From the NCBI GenBank assembly GCA_902464035.1, contig CABQHT010000010.1, forward strand, positions 1-48,664: DNA of 48,664 nucleotides. Direction: 5' to 3'. This DNA is from an uncultured Collinsella sp. (lineage in GTDB: Bacteria > Actinomycetota > Coriobacteriia > Coriobacteriales > Coriobacteriaceae). Below the pieces are notes generated by a model. The model searched no databases and was not told where the DNA came from. It saw only the letters and a program-made list of their open reading frames with translations. Shown piece by piece: positions 39,456 through 48,217 of this stretch (position 1 is its first letter; every line of letters starts with the position of its first letter). The translations under genes were made by a program, and so were the position numbers.

Positions 39456-42011
39456 ATGTTTACTCCGCTTATCACTCATGATTCTGACGGCACTGCATTG
39501 GCGGCGCCCGTTGATGCCGCACGCCGTAATGGCGCCACGTACAAGACGTGCACGATCGACGACCTTCACATTAAGGACGATCGCCTGCGCGCCGCCATCG
39601 AGGGCACGGGACACTTGCTGTTCGACGGCGGCATGGGCACCATGCTGCAGGCGGCCGGCATGAAGGCCGGCGCCCTGCCCGAGTTGCTCAACTTTGAGGA
39701 GCCCCAGGTCATTACCGATATTCAGCGTCAGTACGTCGAGGCGGGCTGTGACGTGATCACCGCCAACACCTTTGGTGCCAACGCCCACAAGCTCGACGGC
39801 GCCGCCACCGTGGCAGATGTCTTTGCCGCCGCGGTCTCTTGCGCTCGCGCGGCCGGCGCCCACTACGTCGCCGGCGACATCGGTCCCATCGGTGCGCTGC
39901 TTCGCCCCCTGGGCACCCTCAGCTTCGACGAGGCCTACGACCTCTTTGCCGAGGAAGTGCGCGCCGGCGTCGATGCGGGCGTGGACCTCTTTATTATCGA
40001 GACCATGACCGACCTTGCCGAGATCAAGGCGGCAGTCCTCGCCTGCCGCGAGAATTCTGACCTGCCCGTCTTTGCCACCATGACCTTTGAGGAAGACGGT
40101 CGCACGTTCCTGGGCACGAGCCCCGAGGTCGCCGCCATCGCCCTTGACGCCATCGGCGCCGACGTCCTGGGCATCAACTGCAGCCAGGGCCCGGCCGAGC
40201 TCCGAGGACTCGCCGCGCGTATGCTCACCGTCACCGACAAGCCCGTTATGGTGCAGGCCAATGCGGGACTGCCCCGCGTGGACGATGACGGCAATACCGT
40301 CTTTGACATCCAGGCCCCCGAATACGCCCAGGCCGTTGCCGGCATGATCGAGGACGGCGTGAACGTCGTGGGCGGCTGCTGCGGAACCACGCCGACGCAC
40401 ATGGCGGCACTTCGCACCCTCATCGACAACCACACGCCCAGCCCACGCCATCGCAAGCCCAGCATGTCGGTCACGAGCGCCCAGACGGTCGTGGACCTTC
40501 CCTGCGACGGCCACAAGGTTGCCGTCATCGGCGAGCGCATCAATCCCACCGGCAAAAAGCGCCTGCAGCAGGCCCTGCGCGACGGCGACCTGGACTACGT
40601 CGTAAGTCAGGGCATCAGCCAGCAAGAGCAGGGTGCCGATATCCTGGACGTCAACGTCGGCCTGCCCGAGATCGACGAGGTCAAGGTCATCCAGCAAGCG
40701 ACCGAGCAGCTCCAAGGCTCCACGCTGCTGCCGCTACAGATCGACTCCACCGACCCCGCCGCCGTCGAGGCCGCCGTGCGCCGCTACGCCGGCAAGCCCA
40801 TCATCAACTCGGTTAACGGCAAGCAGCAGATCATGGACGAAATCTTCCCGCTGGTCGCCCACTATGGCACCAACGTCGTCGGCCTCACGCTCGACGAGGG
40901 CGGCATCCCCGATACCGCCGAGGCTCGCTTCGCCATCGCCGAGCGCATCGTGGCCGAAGCCGCCCGCTACGGCATCGGCCCGGACCGCATCCTCATCGAC
41001 TGCCTGGTCATGACCGCCTCGACCAACCAGCGCCAGGCTGAGCAGATTCTACGTGCCATGTCTATGTGCAAGGAGCGCCTTGGCATCAAGTGCGCACTCG
41101 GCGTATCGAACATCAGCTTTGGTCTGCCCGCCCGCCCGCTGCTGGGCTCGGTCTTTTTGGCCGCCGCCTTTGGTGCAGGTCTGGACGCCCCCATCATGAA
41201 CCCGGGTTCCAAGCGCTTTATGGACACCGTCTACAGCTATCGCGTCTTGAGCGCTGAGGACGAGGGCTCGACCGGATACATCGAGCACTACGCCGGCTGG
41301 ACCGACCCGTACAAGATCGCCGCCAACCCGGCGGCCGCTCAGTCAGCATCGAGCGATGCCGCGCCTGCCGCAAGCACCACCGCAAGCGCCGATGACGACC
41401 CCATCCGCCACATGGTCGTCTCGGGCCGCAAGGGCGAAATTGCGGCCGAGACCGAGCGCCTGCTGGCCGACCACGACGCTATGGACCTCATCAACAACCA
41501 CTTTATCCCCGCCCTCGATGAGGTCGGAGTCCTCTTTGACCAGGGTAAGTTCTTCCTGCCGCAGCTCATGGCCTCGGCCGAGGCCGCGCGCGTGGGCTTC
41601 GACACCATCAAGCGCCTGATGCCCGCCGGCGAGATTGCCGACAAGGGCAAGATCTGCGTGGCCACCGTCAAGGGCGACATCCACGATATTGGCAAGAACA
41701 TCGTCAAAATGCTGCTCGACAACTACGGCTACACCGTCTTTGACCTGGGCCGCGATGTCGATCCGCAGGAGGTACTCAAGACCGTCAAGGAGCGCGATAT
41801 CAAACTCGTCGGCCTCTCGGCGCTTATGACCACCACCGTCGTCGCCATGGAGGAGACCATCAAGCTGCTCCATGCCGAGGTTCCGGGCGTCAAGATCATC
41901 GTGGGCGGCGCCGTGCTCACCCCCGAATACGCCAAGCAGATCGGCGCTGACTACTACGCCAAGGATGCCGCCGAAAGCGCGCGCATCGCCGAAGAGGTCT
42001 TTGGGCAGTAA
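39456..42011 (+). CDS. metH: Cobalamin-dependent methionine synthase without activation domain
   Basis: Transfers methyl from methyl-THF to homocysteine. The 851-aa protein lacks the C-terminal activation module that brings E. coli MetH to about 1,230. The homocysteine domain (about 1-320) has zinc ligands Cys242 and Cys308-Cys309. A pterin-binding domain (about 345-620) starts VAVIGERINPTGKKR. An Ala/Ser/Thr-rich linker at about 627-650 leads to the cobalamin module (about 650-851) with DIHDIGKN and the cobalt-coordinating His743. The missing activity is supplied by the gene just upstream. The start at 39456 follows AGGAG. Third gene of the metF operon. Confidence 0.97.
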   Translation: MFTPLITHDSDGTALAAPVDAARRNGATYKTCTIDDLHIKDDRLRAAIEGTGHLLFDGGMGTMLQAAGMKAGALPELLNFEEPQVITDIQRQYVEAGCDVITANTFGANAHKLDGAATVADVFAAAVSCARAAGAHYVAGDIGPIGALLRPLGTLSFDEAYDLFAEEVRAGVDAGVDLFIIETMTDLAEIKAAVLACRENSDLPVFATMTFEEDGRTFLGTSPEVAAIALDAIGADVLGINCSQGPAELRGLAARMLTVTDKPVMVQANAGLPRVDDDGNTVFDIQAPEYAQAVAGMIEDGVNVVGGCCGTTPTHMAALRTLIDNHTPSPRHRKPSMSVTSAQTVVDLPCDGHKVAVIGERINPTGKKRLQQALRDGDLDYVVSQGISQQEQGADILDVNVGLPEIDEVKVIQQATEQLQGSTLLPLQIDSTDPAAVEAAVRRYAGKPIINSVNGKQQIMDEIFPLVAHYGTNVVGLTLDEGGIPDTAEARFAIAERIVAEAARYGIGPDRILIDCLVMTASTNQRQAEQILRAMSMCKERLGIKCALGVSNISFGLPARPLLGSVFLAAAFGAGLDAPIMNPGSKRFMDTVYSYRVLSAEDEGSTGYIEHYAGWTDPYKIAANPAAAQSASSDAAPAASTTASADDDPIRHMVVSGRKGEIAAETERLLADHDAMDLINNHFIPALDEVGVLFDQGKFFLPQLMASAEAARVGFDTIKRLMPAGEIADKGKICVATVKGDIHDIGKNIVKMLLDNYGYTVFDLGRDVDPQEVLKTVKERDIKLVGLSALMTTTVVAMEETIKLLHAEVPGVKIIVGGAVLTPEYAKQIGADYYAKDAAESARIAEEVFGQ

Positions 42012-42036
42012 CACAACGGAAACAACCGAGCACCAA

Positions 42037-42074
42037 AACGTGCCGCATGCGCCACTTGGCACGTGCGGCACGTT
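42037..42074. repeat. Palindrome between metH and the UPF0210 gene
   Basis: An 11-bp perfect arm pair, AACGTGCCGCA (42037-42047) and TGCGGCACGTT (42064-42074), without a T-run. A TAGAAT hexamer starts at 42074. It could be an operator or a repeat; its loop contains GCGCCACTTGG, seen in similar form elsewhere in the window. Confidence 0.55.
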
Positions 42075-42119
42075 AGAATAGATAAGACTATGCTCGTTTT
42101 GGCAGATAGGAGCGCAAGG

Positions 42120-43484
42120 ATGGCGATCACGCCCGCAGAAATCGCGGAAACCCGCGGCATGGTTGAGGAGCAGAACCTCGACATCAGGACCATCACCATG
42201 GGTGTTTCGCTCATGGGTTGCGGTGACGAGAACCTCGACCGCATGTGCACGAAGATCTACGACCACGTGACGCACACGGCTGAGCATCTGGTCGAGACCG
42301 CCGAGAACCTCGAGCGCGAGTACGGTATCCCCATCGTCAACAAGCGCGTTTCCGTCACCCCGGTGGCGCAGATCGCCGCGTGCTGCAAGGATGAGGACCT
42401 CACCCCCATCGCGCATGCCCTCGACCGCGCGGCCGAAACGCTCGGCATCGACTACCTGGGCGGCTTCTCCGCGCTCGTCCAGAAGGGCATCGGCGACGCC
42501 GACCGCCGCGTCATCCAGTCCATCCCCCAGGCGCTCGCCACCACGAGCCGCGTCTGCTCCAGCGTCAACGTCGCCAGCCTGCGCGCCGGCATCAACATGG
42601 ATGCCGTGCTCATGGCCGCCCAGACCATCATCGACGCCGCCAAGCTCACGGCCGACCAGGATTCCGTCGGCGCTTCCAAGTTTGTCTGCTTTGCCAACAT
42701 GGTCGAGGACTCCCCGTTTATGGCGGGCGCCGTCCACGGCGGTGGCGAAGCCGACGCCGTCATCAACGTAGGCGTCTCGGGCCCCGGCGTTATGGCCGCT
42801 GCCCTGGAGAAGCTGCCCGATTCCGCATCGATGATGGAGGTCGCCGAGAAGATTAAGCAGACCGCCTTTAAGATCACCCGTGCCGGCGAGCTCATGAGCC
42901 GCGAGGCCGCCCATCGTCTGGGTGTCGAGAAGGGCATTGTCGACCTTTCGCTGGCACCTACGCCTGCCATCGGCGACTCCGTCGCTCGCATCCTCGAGAT
43001 CATCGGTGTGGGCACTTGCGGTGGCCCGGGCACGACCTGCGCGCTCGCCATGCTCAACGATGCCGTCAAGAAGGGCGGCGTCATGGCCAGCTCCAGCGTG
43101 GGCGGTCTCTCGGGCGCCTTTATCCCCGTGTCCGAGGACGCCGGCATGATCGCCGCCGTCGAAGCCGGCGCGCTTTCGCTCGAGAAGCTCGAGGCCATGA
43201 CCTGCGTGTGCTCCGTTGGCCTGGACATGATCGCCATCCCCGGCGACACCCCGGTCGAGACCATCGCCGGCATCATCGCCGACGAGATGGCCATCGGCGT
43301 CATCAACAACAAGACCACGGCCGTCCGCGTGATTCCCGCCATCGGCAAGGGCGTGGGTGACTGCGTCGAGTACGGCGGCCTGTTCGGCCGTGCACCCATC
43401 ATGCCGGTGAACCCCAACGCCGGCACCGTGCTTGCCCACCGCGGTGGTCGATTCCCGGCGCCGCTGAACTCGCTGAAGAACTAG
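42120..43484 (+). CDS. UPF0210 (DUF711, PFL-like) family protein
   Basis: A 454-aa protein of the UPF0210 family, usually about 450 aa, whose structure resembles the glycyl-radical fold of pyruvate formate-lyase but with no proven reaction. The family opening is IRTITMGVSLMGCGDENLD, followed by YGIPIVNKRVSVTP, the AGAVHGGGEADAVINVGVSGPG stretch (in parts) and the DLSLAPTPAIGDSVA segment. A neighbouring ACT-domain protein often found with this family is absent here. The start at 42120 follows AGGAG. It probably has its own promoter after metH. Confidence 0.9.
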   Translation: MAITPAEIAETRGMVEEQNLDIRTITMGVSLMGCGDENLDRMCTKIYDHVTHTAEHLVETAENLEREYGIPIVNKRVSVTPVAQIAACCKDEDLTPIAHALDRAAETLGIDYLGGFSALVQKGIGDADRRVIQSIPQALATTSRVCSSVNVASLRAGINMDAVLMAAQTIIDAAKLTADQDSVGASKFVCFANMVEDSPFMAGAVHGGGEADAVINVGVSGPGVMAAALEKLPDSASMMEVAEKIKQTAFKITRAGELMSREAAHRLGVEKGIVDLSLAPTPAIGDSVARILEIIGVGTCGGPGTTCALAMLNDAVKKGGVMASSSVGGLSGAFIPVSEDAGMIAAVEAGALSLEKLEAMTCVCSVGLDMIAIPGDTPVETIAGIIADEMAIGVINNKTTAVRVIPAIGKGVGDCVEYGGLFGRAPIMPVNPNAGTVLAHRGGRFPAPLNSLKN

Positions 43485-43501
43485 CTGAGGGGGACTGGCG
43501 A

Positions 43502-43635
43502 GGAGCCCCGGGGAGGGCAAATATATAAGGTCGCCTGCTCGGACAGTCCTGACTCGCACGGAGAGCACATTAAGTGCTCTCCGGCTCGTGCGGAACTCGC
43601 GATCGACCTTATATATTTGCCCTCCCCGGGGCTCC
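43502..43635. repeat. 134-bp element with 32-bp perfect inverted repeats
   Basis: The arm at 43502-43533 begins GGAGCCCCGGGGAGGGCAAA and ends ATAAGGTCG; 43604-43635 is its exact reverse complement. In the centre a second hairpin, CGGAGAGCAC-ATTAA-GTGCTCTCCG, spans 43559-43583. No open frame crosses it. The structure would be very stable as RNA, or a cruciform in DNA. It may terminate the UPF0210 transcript, or be a non-autonomous repeat. See findings. Confidence 0.85.
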
Positions 43636-43751
43636 CGCACAACGGGGCCTCAGTTGGGTTCTATCCCGGTTGCAGTTGCTTCGCTCCTGCACCACTTGGC
43701 TGGTGCGGCGTTTTGGCGTTGGAACGGTTCTTTTTCTGATATATGCTTGTT

Positions 43752-43784
43752 GCGGCTCTTCTTTTGGGAGGGGCCGCTTTTTTG
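43752..43784 (+). terminator. Intrinsic terminator just upstream of the methyltransferase
   Basis: GCGGCTC pairs with GGGCCGC (one G-U) and six T follow. It ends 19 bases before the next start codon, so it ends either the preceding transcript or an attenuated leader. Confidence 0.65.
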
Positions 43785-43802
43785 TTGTGAGGGGGATGGC
43801 CC

Positions 43803-44690
43803 GTGGCTGATGATTTGATTCGTTCTGAGCTTCTTTCTACTGACTGGAATGCTGAATGGATGCGTTTGCAGACCGCTCGGCATCGGGCTGACGACTCTTT
43901 TGAGTGGGACAAAAGGGCTCGGCATTTTCGGCCGCTTGAGACTGCTCCGTATGCTCGCGATTTTATGAAGCTGCTGGCACTCCAGCCTGGTGAATCCGTG
44001 CTTGATATGGGGTGTGGAGCTGGGTCGATTGCTATTCCGCTTGCGCAGGCCGGGCACCCTGTGATTGCGGCTGACTTCTCTCCTGCTATGTTGGGCACGC
44101 TTGATGCTGGCATTGAGTACTATGGGCTCGAGGGGCGCATAACGCCGCTTGAGCTTGCTTGGGATGATGATTGGGATCTGGTGGGGCCGGTTGCCAAGGC
44201 TGTGGATGTTGCCTTTGCGAGTCGCTCGGTCACCACGACCAACCTAAGAGGCGCGCTTGCCAAGCTTGATCGTACGGCTCGTCGGCGTTGTGCTGTCACG
44301 ATGGTCGCTAACTCCAGCCCGCGCTATGACCTGCACTTGATGAACGCTATCGGCGCCTCGGTTACCTGCAGCAATGGCTTTGTGTACGCCTTCAACATCC
44401 TCATTCAGATGGATGCGTTGCCGCAGGTTACATACTTTGAATCGCCTCGTCGCGATACCTTCGATAGCCTTGAGGCAGGCGTGGCGGATTTTTCCCGTAT
44501 GCTCGAGCATGGCAACGAGGATAAGATCGACCGCCTGCGCGCCTATATCGCTCAGCACATGATCGAAAACCCCCATGCCGGTGAGCCGGGCTCCAAGGGC
44601 GTGCCGCAGGGGCGCTATATGCTCGATCATGTCCGCAAGGTTCGTTGGGCGTTTATTGCATGGGAGCCGGTCTCTGCGCCCAGCTCATAG
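43803..44690 (+). CDS. Class I SAM-dependent methyltransferase
   Basis: A 295-aa methyltransferase with motif I VLDMGCGAGSIAIPLAQAG near residue 66, an acidic residue in VIAADFSPAML (near 90) for the SAM ribose, and ITPLELAWDDDWD as the next strand pair. The C-terminal half, with RSVTTTNLRGALAKL and FVYAFNILIQMDALP, is like UbiE/COQ5-type small-molecule methyltransferases. The substrate is unknown. It starts with GTG at 43803, eight bases after GAGGGGG. The first 100 codons are richer in T-ending codons than the neighbours, and the gene sits between two inverted-repeat structures, so recent arrival is possible. Confidence 0.88.
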   Translation: MADDLIRSELLSTDWNAEWMRLQTARHRADDSFEWDKRARHFRPLETAPYARDFMKLLALQPGESVLDMGCGAGSIAIPLAQAGHPVIAADFSPAMLGTLDAGIEYYGLEGRITPLELAWDDDWDLVGPVAKAVDVAFASRSVTTTNLRGALAKLDRTARRRCAVTMVANSSPRYDLHLMNAIGASVTCSNGFVYAFNILIQMDALPQVTYFESPRRDTFDSLEAGVADFSRMLEHGNEDKIDRLRAYIAQHMIENPHAGEPGSKGVPQGRYMLDHVRKVRWAFIAWEPVSAPSS

Positions 44691-44807
44691 CCTGTTCGCA
44701 GCCTGCACCGCCCACTCACTCGGCATCCGCATTCTTTTTGAACTGGGCAAACGCACTCCACACCGCGCCGTTCCTGCGCTATCGTGGGACAGCTCACGTA
44801 GATTAAG

Positions 44808-44822
44808 GCCCCGTCGCGGGGC
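44808..44822 (+). promoter_or_regulatory. Small leader hairpin of yhbY
   Basis: GCCCCG-TCG-CGGGGC, a 6-bp stem 27 bases before the yhbY start. It may affect ribosome access; no T-run follows. Confidence 0.3.
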
Positions 44823-44848
44823 GCCCCATACATAGAAAGCGAGAACCC

Positions 44849-45148
44849 ATGGCACTGACAGGAGCCCAGGTCAAGCAACTTCGCAGCATGGCCCATCATC
44901 TCAACCCCGCCATCATCATCGGTAAGTCCGATGTCAACGAGGGCACCGTCGAGCAGACGGTCGCCTACCTGGAGAAGCACGAACTCGTTAAGTGCTCCGT
45001 GCTCGATGGCTCCAGTCTTTCCGCCCGCGAGGCCGCCGAAGAGCTCTCCGAGCGTTGCCACGCCGAGGTCGTCCAGGTCATCGGCCGCAAGTTCTCGCTG
45101 TATCGCGAGTCCTCGCGCAAGGACATCGAGAAGATCAAGCTCGTCTAA
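44849..45148 (+). CDS. yhbY: Ribosome assembly RNA-binding protein YhbY (CRM domain)
   Basis: A 99-aa single CRM-domain protein, the usual size. It starts LTGAQVKQLRSMAHHLNPAI, with the RNA-contacting GKSDVNEG loop in place of the common GKxG, and ends with ELSERCHAEVVQVIGRKFSL. It binds pre-50S particles. The ribosome site is weak (AAAGCGAG). A terminator follows, shared in space with the stop codon of the convergent regulator gene. Confidence 0.93.
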   Translation: MALTGAQVKQLRSMAHHLNPAIIIGKSDVNEGTVEQTVAYLEKHELVKCSVLDGSSLSAREAAEELSERCHAEVVQVIGRKFSLYRESSRKDIEKIKLV

Positions 45149-45185
45149 GAGCCAATGATCCGGCGAGCCAACACATAGCAAGCTT

Positions 45186-45219
45186 ACGGGTGCCCAAGTA
45201 CTTCGGGCGCCCGTTTTTT
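45186..45219 (+). terminator. Intrinsic terminator of yhbY
   Basis: ACGGGTGCCC pairs with GGGCGCCCGT (one G-U), 9-base loop, then six T. The T-run overlaps the stop codon (45218-45220) of the convergent regulator. Confidence 0.88.
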
Positions 45220-48217
45220 ATCGCTCGACCAGCACGCGATTGAGCCGTCCCTCCACCAAGCGCTCGTATAGACGCCGCGTCTCGGGCTCGGGCACGCCAT
45301 TGACCTGCTCCCTCAGATGGTGCATATGCCCGCTGTACAGCTCGACGATATCGCGCCGCCGCCCCGCCGCACTGTAGACGCGCATGGCGCAGCGCACCAT
45401 ATCCTCACGCGCCGTTTCCTGCCGAAGCCCCGACTCCGCCAGCCAAATCGCCGACTGCAGGTCGTTTTCTTCTAGAGCGGCATTTGCCCCCTTAATCATG
45501 CAATCGATGTACTTTGACTGCATAATGCGCCGCATGCGCAAAAAGTAGGTTGGATTACAGCCATTGGGAACATACAGCGGTCCGGCATAAAGCTGCTCAA
45601 TCTTAAGGCACAGCTCAACTAAATGGGGCCCGCGCGCACCCGTGCGATTTCCCAAAACCTCGCGGCTTATCTGGTCAAACAGCCGTACATCGGTCTTGAC
45701 GTAGTCGCCGTTGAGTCCGATGCATTCATTTTGGATGAGCACACACGACTTGCCATCCGGCGTCGGTCCCAAAGCCGACCGCAAGCGCGATATCGTCGAG
45801 TACAGGTTGTTGCGGGCGCTATTGAACTCGGCATGGGGCCACAACTCCATTGCCAGCGTCTCGCGGTCGACGAGCGCATCCATGCCCAGTGCAAGCCGCT
45901 CGGCAAGCGTTGCCGCTTTCTTGCGGCGCCACATCTTGTCCGTGATGGGAAACCCGTCGCGCTCGGCGCGAAACGCCCCAAACATGCGAATCTCGATATG
46001 GTCGATCGTATCGACGGCTTCGACCTCGCCAGCCTGAAACAGGCGCTCGTCCTCCCCTTCCACATCGTCACGCAGCGAGTACCGCGACAGCTCGCGCACG
46101 GGAAGCTTCTTGCGAATCCTGGTCGCCGGCTCGCCCAGACAATGCATGGCAAGGCGCGCAAAGAGCCGATACGATGGGTCCAAAATCCCCGCGCGATTCA
46201 TGGACATCCAGGCCGCAAGATCGCTGTCTCGCCCCGCGCAGGCCAAGTGCAGCGCCACCATCCAGGCCTCCGCGCCACCAACCTGCGTCTGGCTTATATC
46301 GAGCAGCTCCGCCTCCTCGCGCACCGAAACCATCGAGGTATTGCGCAGATACGCCGCACGCTCCAGCAGCAACGCGTTGTCGCGCATGTACGCAATTGGC
46401 TCCTCAGCCAATTTGAGTACCTGGACCGCGCGGAACTTCGCATTGACCGGCCGACCTTCTGCCAGCGATTGCCAGCCTTCTAGCAGCAGGCCAAACAGCT
46501 GAATCTGGTTGTCTCGCATGCGTACGGCAAAGCGATCGAGCTCGTTGAACGCCGCATCGTCGGTTACCGGCAAGCCAGAAAGGAGCCGGCGTGCCGCCAG
46601 CACCATGCGCACCCAGATAGCCGGCGCCTTAAGCCCACGTACATCGAGCGCTTCCCGTACCAGCGCCATCTCGTCGTCGCGCTCGTCGATCCCCGCAAAC
46701 GACCCATCGAAGAGCTCCACTAGCATGCTATCGGCCCGTATAAAAGACCCCGCGATATCGAGCTCACAGTCATAGGCTTTGCGCGTTTTGAGCTGTTGCA
46801 GAGCGCCACCGTCATCTCCCCGCTCGGCCAACCAGTGCTTGATCCCGATATGCGCAAAGAGCATGTCGAGCGCCGAGTGTTCCGTCTCGATTTCCGGCAC
46901 AGCAAGGTTCATGGGAAGCCCAAGCCCGTTGTCCCCATAGCAAACTGCCGTAAGCGCCTGGGCGACCTTCCAAGAAACGGGATCTATTTCGCAGGCTGCC
47001 TGATCGCCCGCATGCTCGATAAGCGATGCCATACAGCGGGCGAGCTTTGTGTTGGACACGCTGACCGCCGCCAAATAGACGCCGAGCGCCTCGGCAGGCG
47101 TTGGCTCTGGGGCGGGATCGTCGGCATCAATCGTACCCAGCGCCGCCCGGCAGACATCGGCACCGTGCCCCGTCAGAGCAAGATCGACCCCATACTGCCC
47201 GGCAAGTTCAAGGACCACGCTACGGTCCAGAAAGGCGTCGGCCAGGTCCATCGCCGCATCACATCGGCCTGCCTTGAGCAAAATTCGAGCTGCCCGCGGA
47301 ACAAGCTCGGGACGGATCTCGGCCACCAACTTTCGCAGGCGAAGCCGTCCGTTATCCTCGGCACCCAGGCACGTAAAGCTCCGGTCGGCGGGATCCAAGC
47401 CAAAGATCGGGTAATCGCGTACAAGGTAGGACTGGTCGATCATCGACAGCCTCACCCCGCAAGCCTCGAGTTCTGCAATATTGCCCTCGCCCATCAAGAT
47501 CATGAGACAGGCAACGCAGAACAGCGCATTATTATCGAGCGAAGCAAGATCGACAAGCGCCGCACCATAAACGTTGACAATCTCGTTTTCGAGCAGACCG
47601 GCAACATCACCCTGGCCATACAGGCCCGTCTGCAAAGCCGAAACAAGCTCGGGCACACCCTGCGTGAGCTGGTAAAAGTCGAGCGATGTGCTAATCGAAA
47701 ACGCCGATGCCCAAGCCGAATACTCATAGGCGTGCACCTTGAGCATTTGTGCATTGATCTTAACCGAGTCGCCCAGCCCATGAATCAACTGACGGTTTGA
47801 AGGACGGCAGGAGATAAAGACCCCCACCCCCATAGCCCGCAAGCTGCGAATCCTGTCAATCAGATCTTCGGTGTCGCACTGATCGAGATTTGGCACATTA
47901 TCGATCGCGACAAGGGAATGCGGCTTGTCTTTGAGCTCCTCGGTAACCACCTCGAGCTGCATAAACACCTCGCGCCCAATGGCTCGATCCGCCTCGATAA
48001 TCCGCACGGGACCTCGCGTCGGATCGCATTTAACCTCATGGGTGTACTGCAGCAGCACTGAGGTTTTCCCAAAGCCATCGGGCGCGTAGAGAACCACGAT
48101 GCCGGCTTTTCGACCCTTGGCGATAAGCTCATTCAGCAGACGCTCGCGTCGCACCATATAGCCTCCGCCCAGCGGCATCAGTTCGAGGTCGTCTATACTA
48201 TCCAAATCGTTTACCAT
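45218..48217 (-). CDS. Large NTPase-SARP (BTAD) transcriptional regulator
   Basis: A 999-aa protein built like MalT/AfsR regulators but with the DNA-binding part at the C-terminus. Residues about 20-250 form an AAA/STAND-type NTPase with Walker A APDGFGKTS and a Walker B-like SLVAIDN. A long helical middle region follows (about 300-710). A winged-helix OmpR/SARP domain lies at about 720-810 (IEIRMFGAFRAERDG and SARNNLYSTISRLRSAL) and a BTAD helical domain at about 815-985. Such proteins switch on in response to a ligand bound by the NTPase or helical part. The start at 48217 follows AGAGGAG. No target operon is adjacent except sequence beyond the window edge. Confidence 0.9.
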   Translation of the reverse strand: MVNDLDSIDDLELMPLGGGYMVRRERLLNELIAKGRKAGIVVLYAPDGFGKTSVLLQYTHEVKCDPTRGPVRIIEADRAIGREVFMQLEVVTEELKDKPHSLVAIDNVPNLDQCDTEDLIDRIRSLRAMGVGVFISCRPSNRQLIHGLGDSVKINAQMLKVHAYEYSAWASAFSISTSLDFYQLTQGVPELVSALQTGLYGQGDVAGLLENEIVNVYGAALVDLASLDNNALFCVACLMILMGEGNIAELEACGVRLSMIDQSYLVRDYPIFGLDPADRSFTCLGAEDNGRLRLRKLVAEIRPELVPRAARILLKAGRCDAAMDLADAFLDRSVVLELAGQYGVDLALTGHGADVCRAALGTIDADDPAPEPTPAEALGVYLAAVSVSNTKLARCMASLIEHAGDQAACEIDPVSWKVAQALTAVCYGDNGLGLPMNLAVPEIETEHSALDMLFAHIGIKHWLAERGDDGGALQQLKTRKAYDCELDIAGSFIRADSMLVELFDGSFAGIDERDDEMALVREALDVRGLKAPAIWVRMVLAARRLLSGLPVTDDAAFNELDRFAVRMRDNQIQLFGLLLEGWQSLAEGRPVNAKFRAVQVLKLAEEPIAYMRDNALLLERAAYLRNTSMVSVREEAELLDISQTQVGGAEAWMVALHLACAGRDSDLAAWMSMNRAGILDPSYRLFARLAMHCLGEPATRIRKKLPVRELSRYSLRDDVEGEDERLFQAGEVEAVDTIDHIEIRMFGAFRAERDGFPITDKMWRRKKAATLAERLALGMDALVDRETLAMELWPHAEFNSARNNLYSTISRLRSALGPTPDGKSCVLIQNECIGLNGDYVKTDVRLFDQISREVLGNRTGARGPHLVELCLKIEQLYAGPLYVPNGCNPTYFLRMRRIMQSKYIDCMIKGANAALEENDLQSAIWLAESGLRQETAREDMVRCAMRVYSAAGRRRDIVELYSGHMHHLREQVNGVPEPETRRLYERLVEGRLNRVLVER

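Noticed and set aside
42037..42074. Terminator between metH and the UPF0210 gene
   Set aside because: The stem is good but no T-run follows on either strand.
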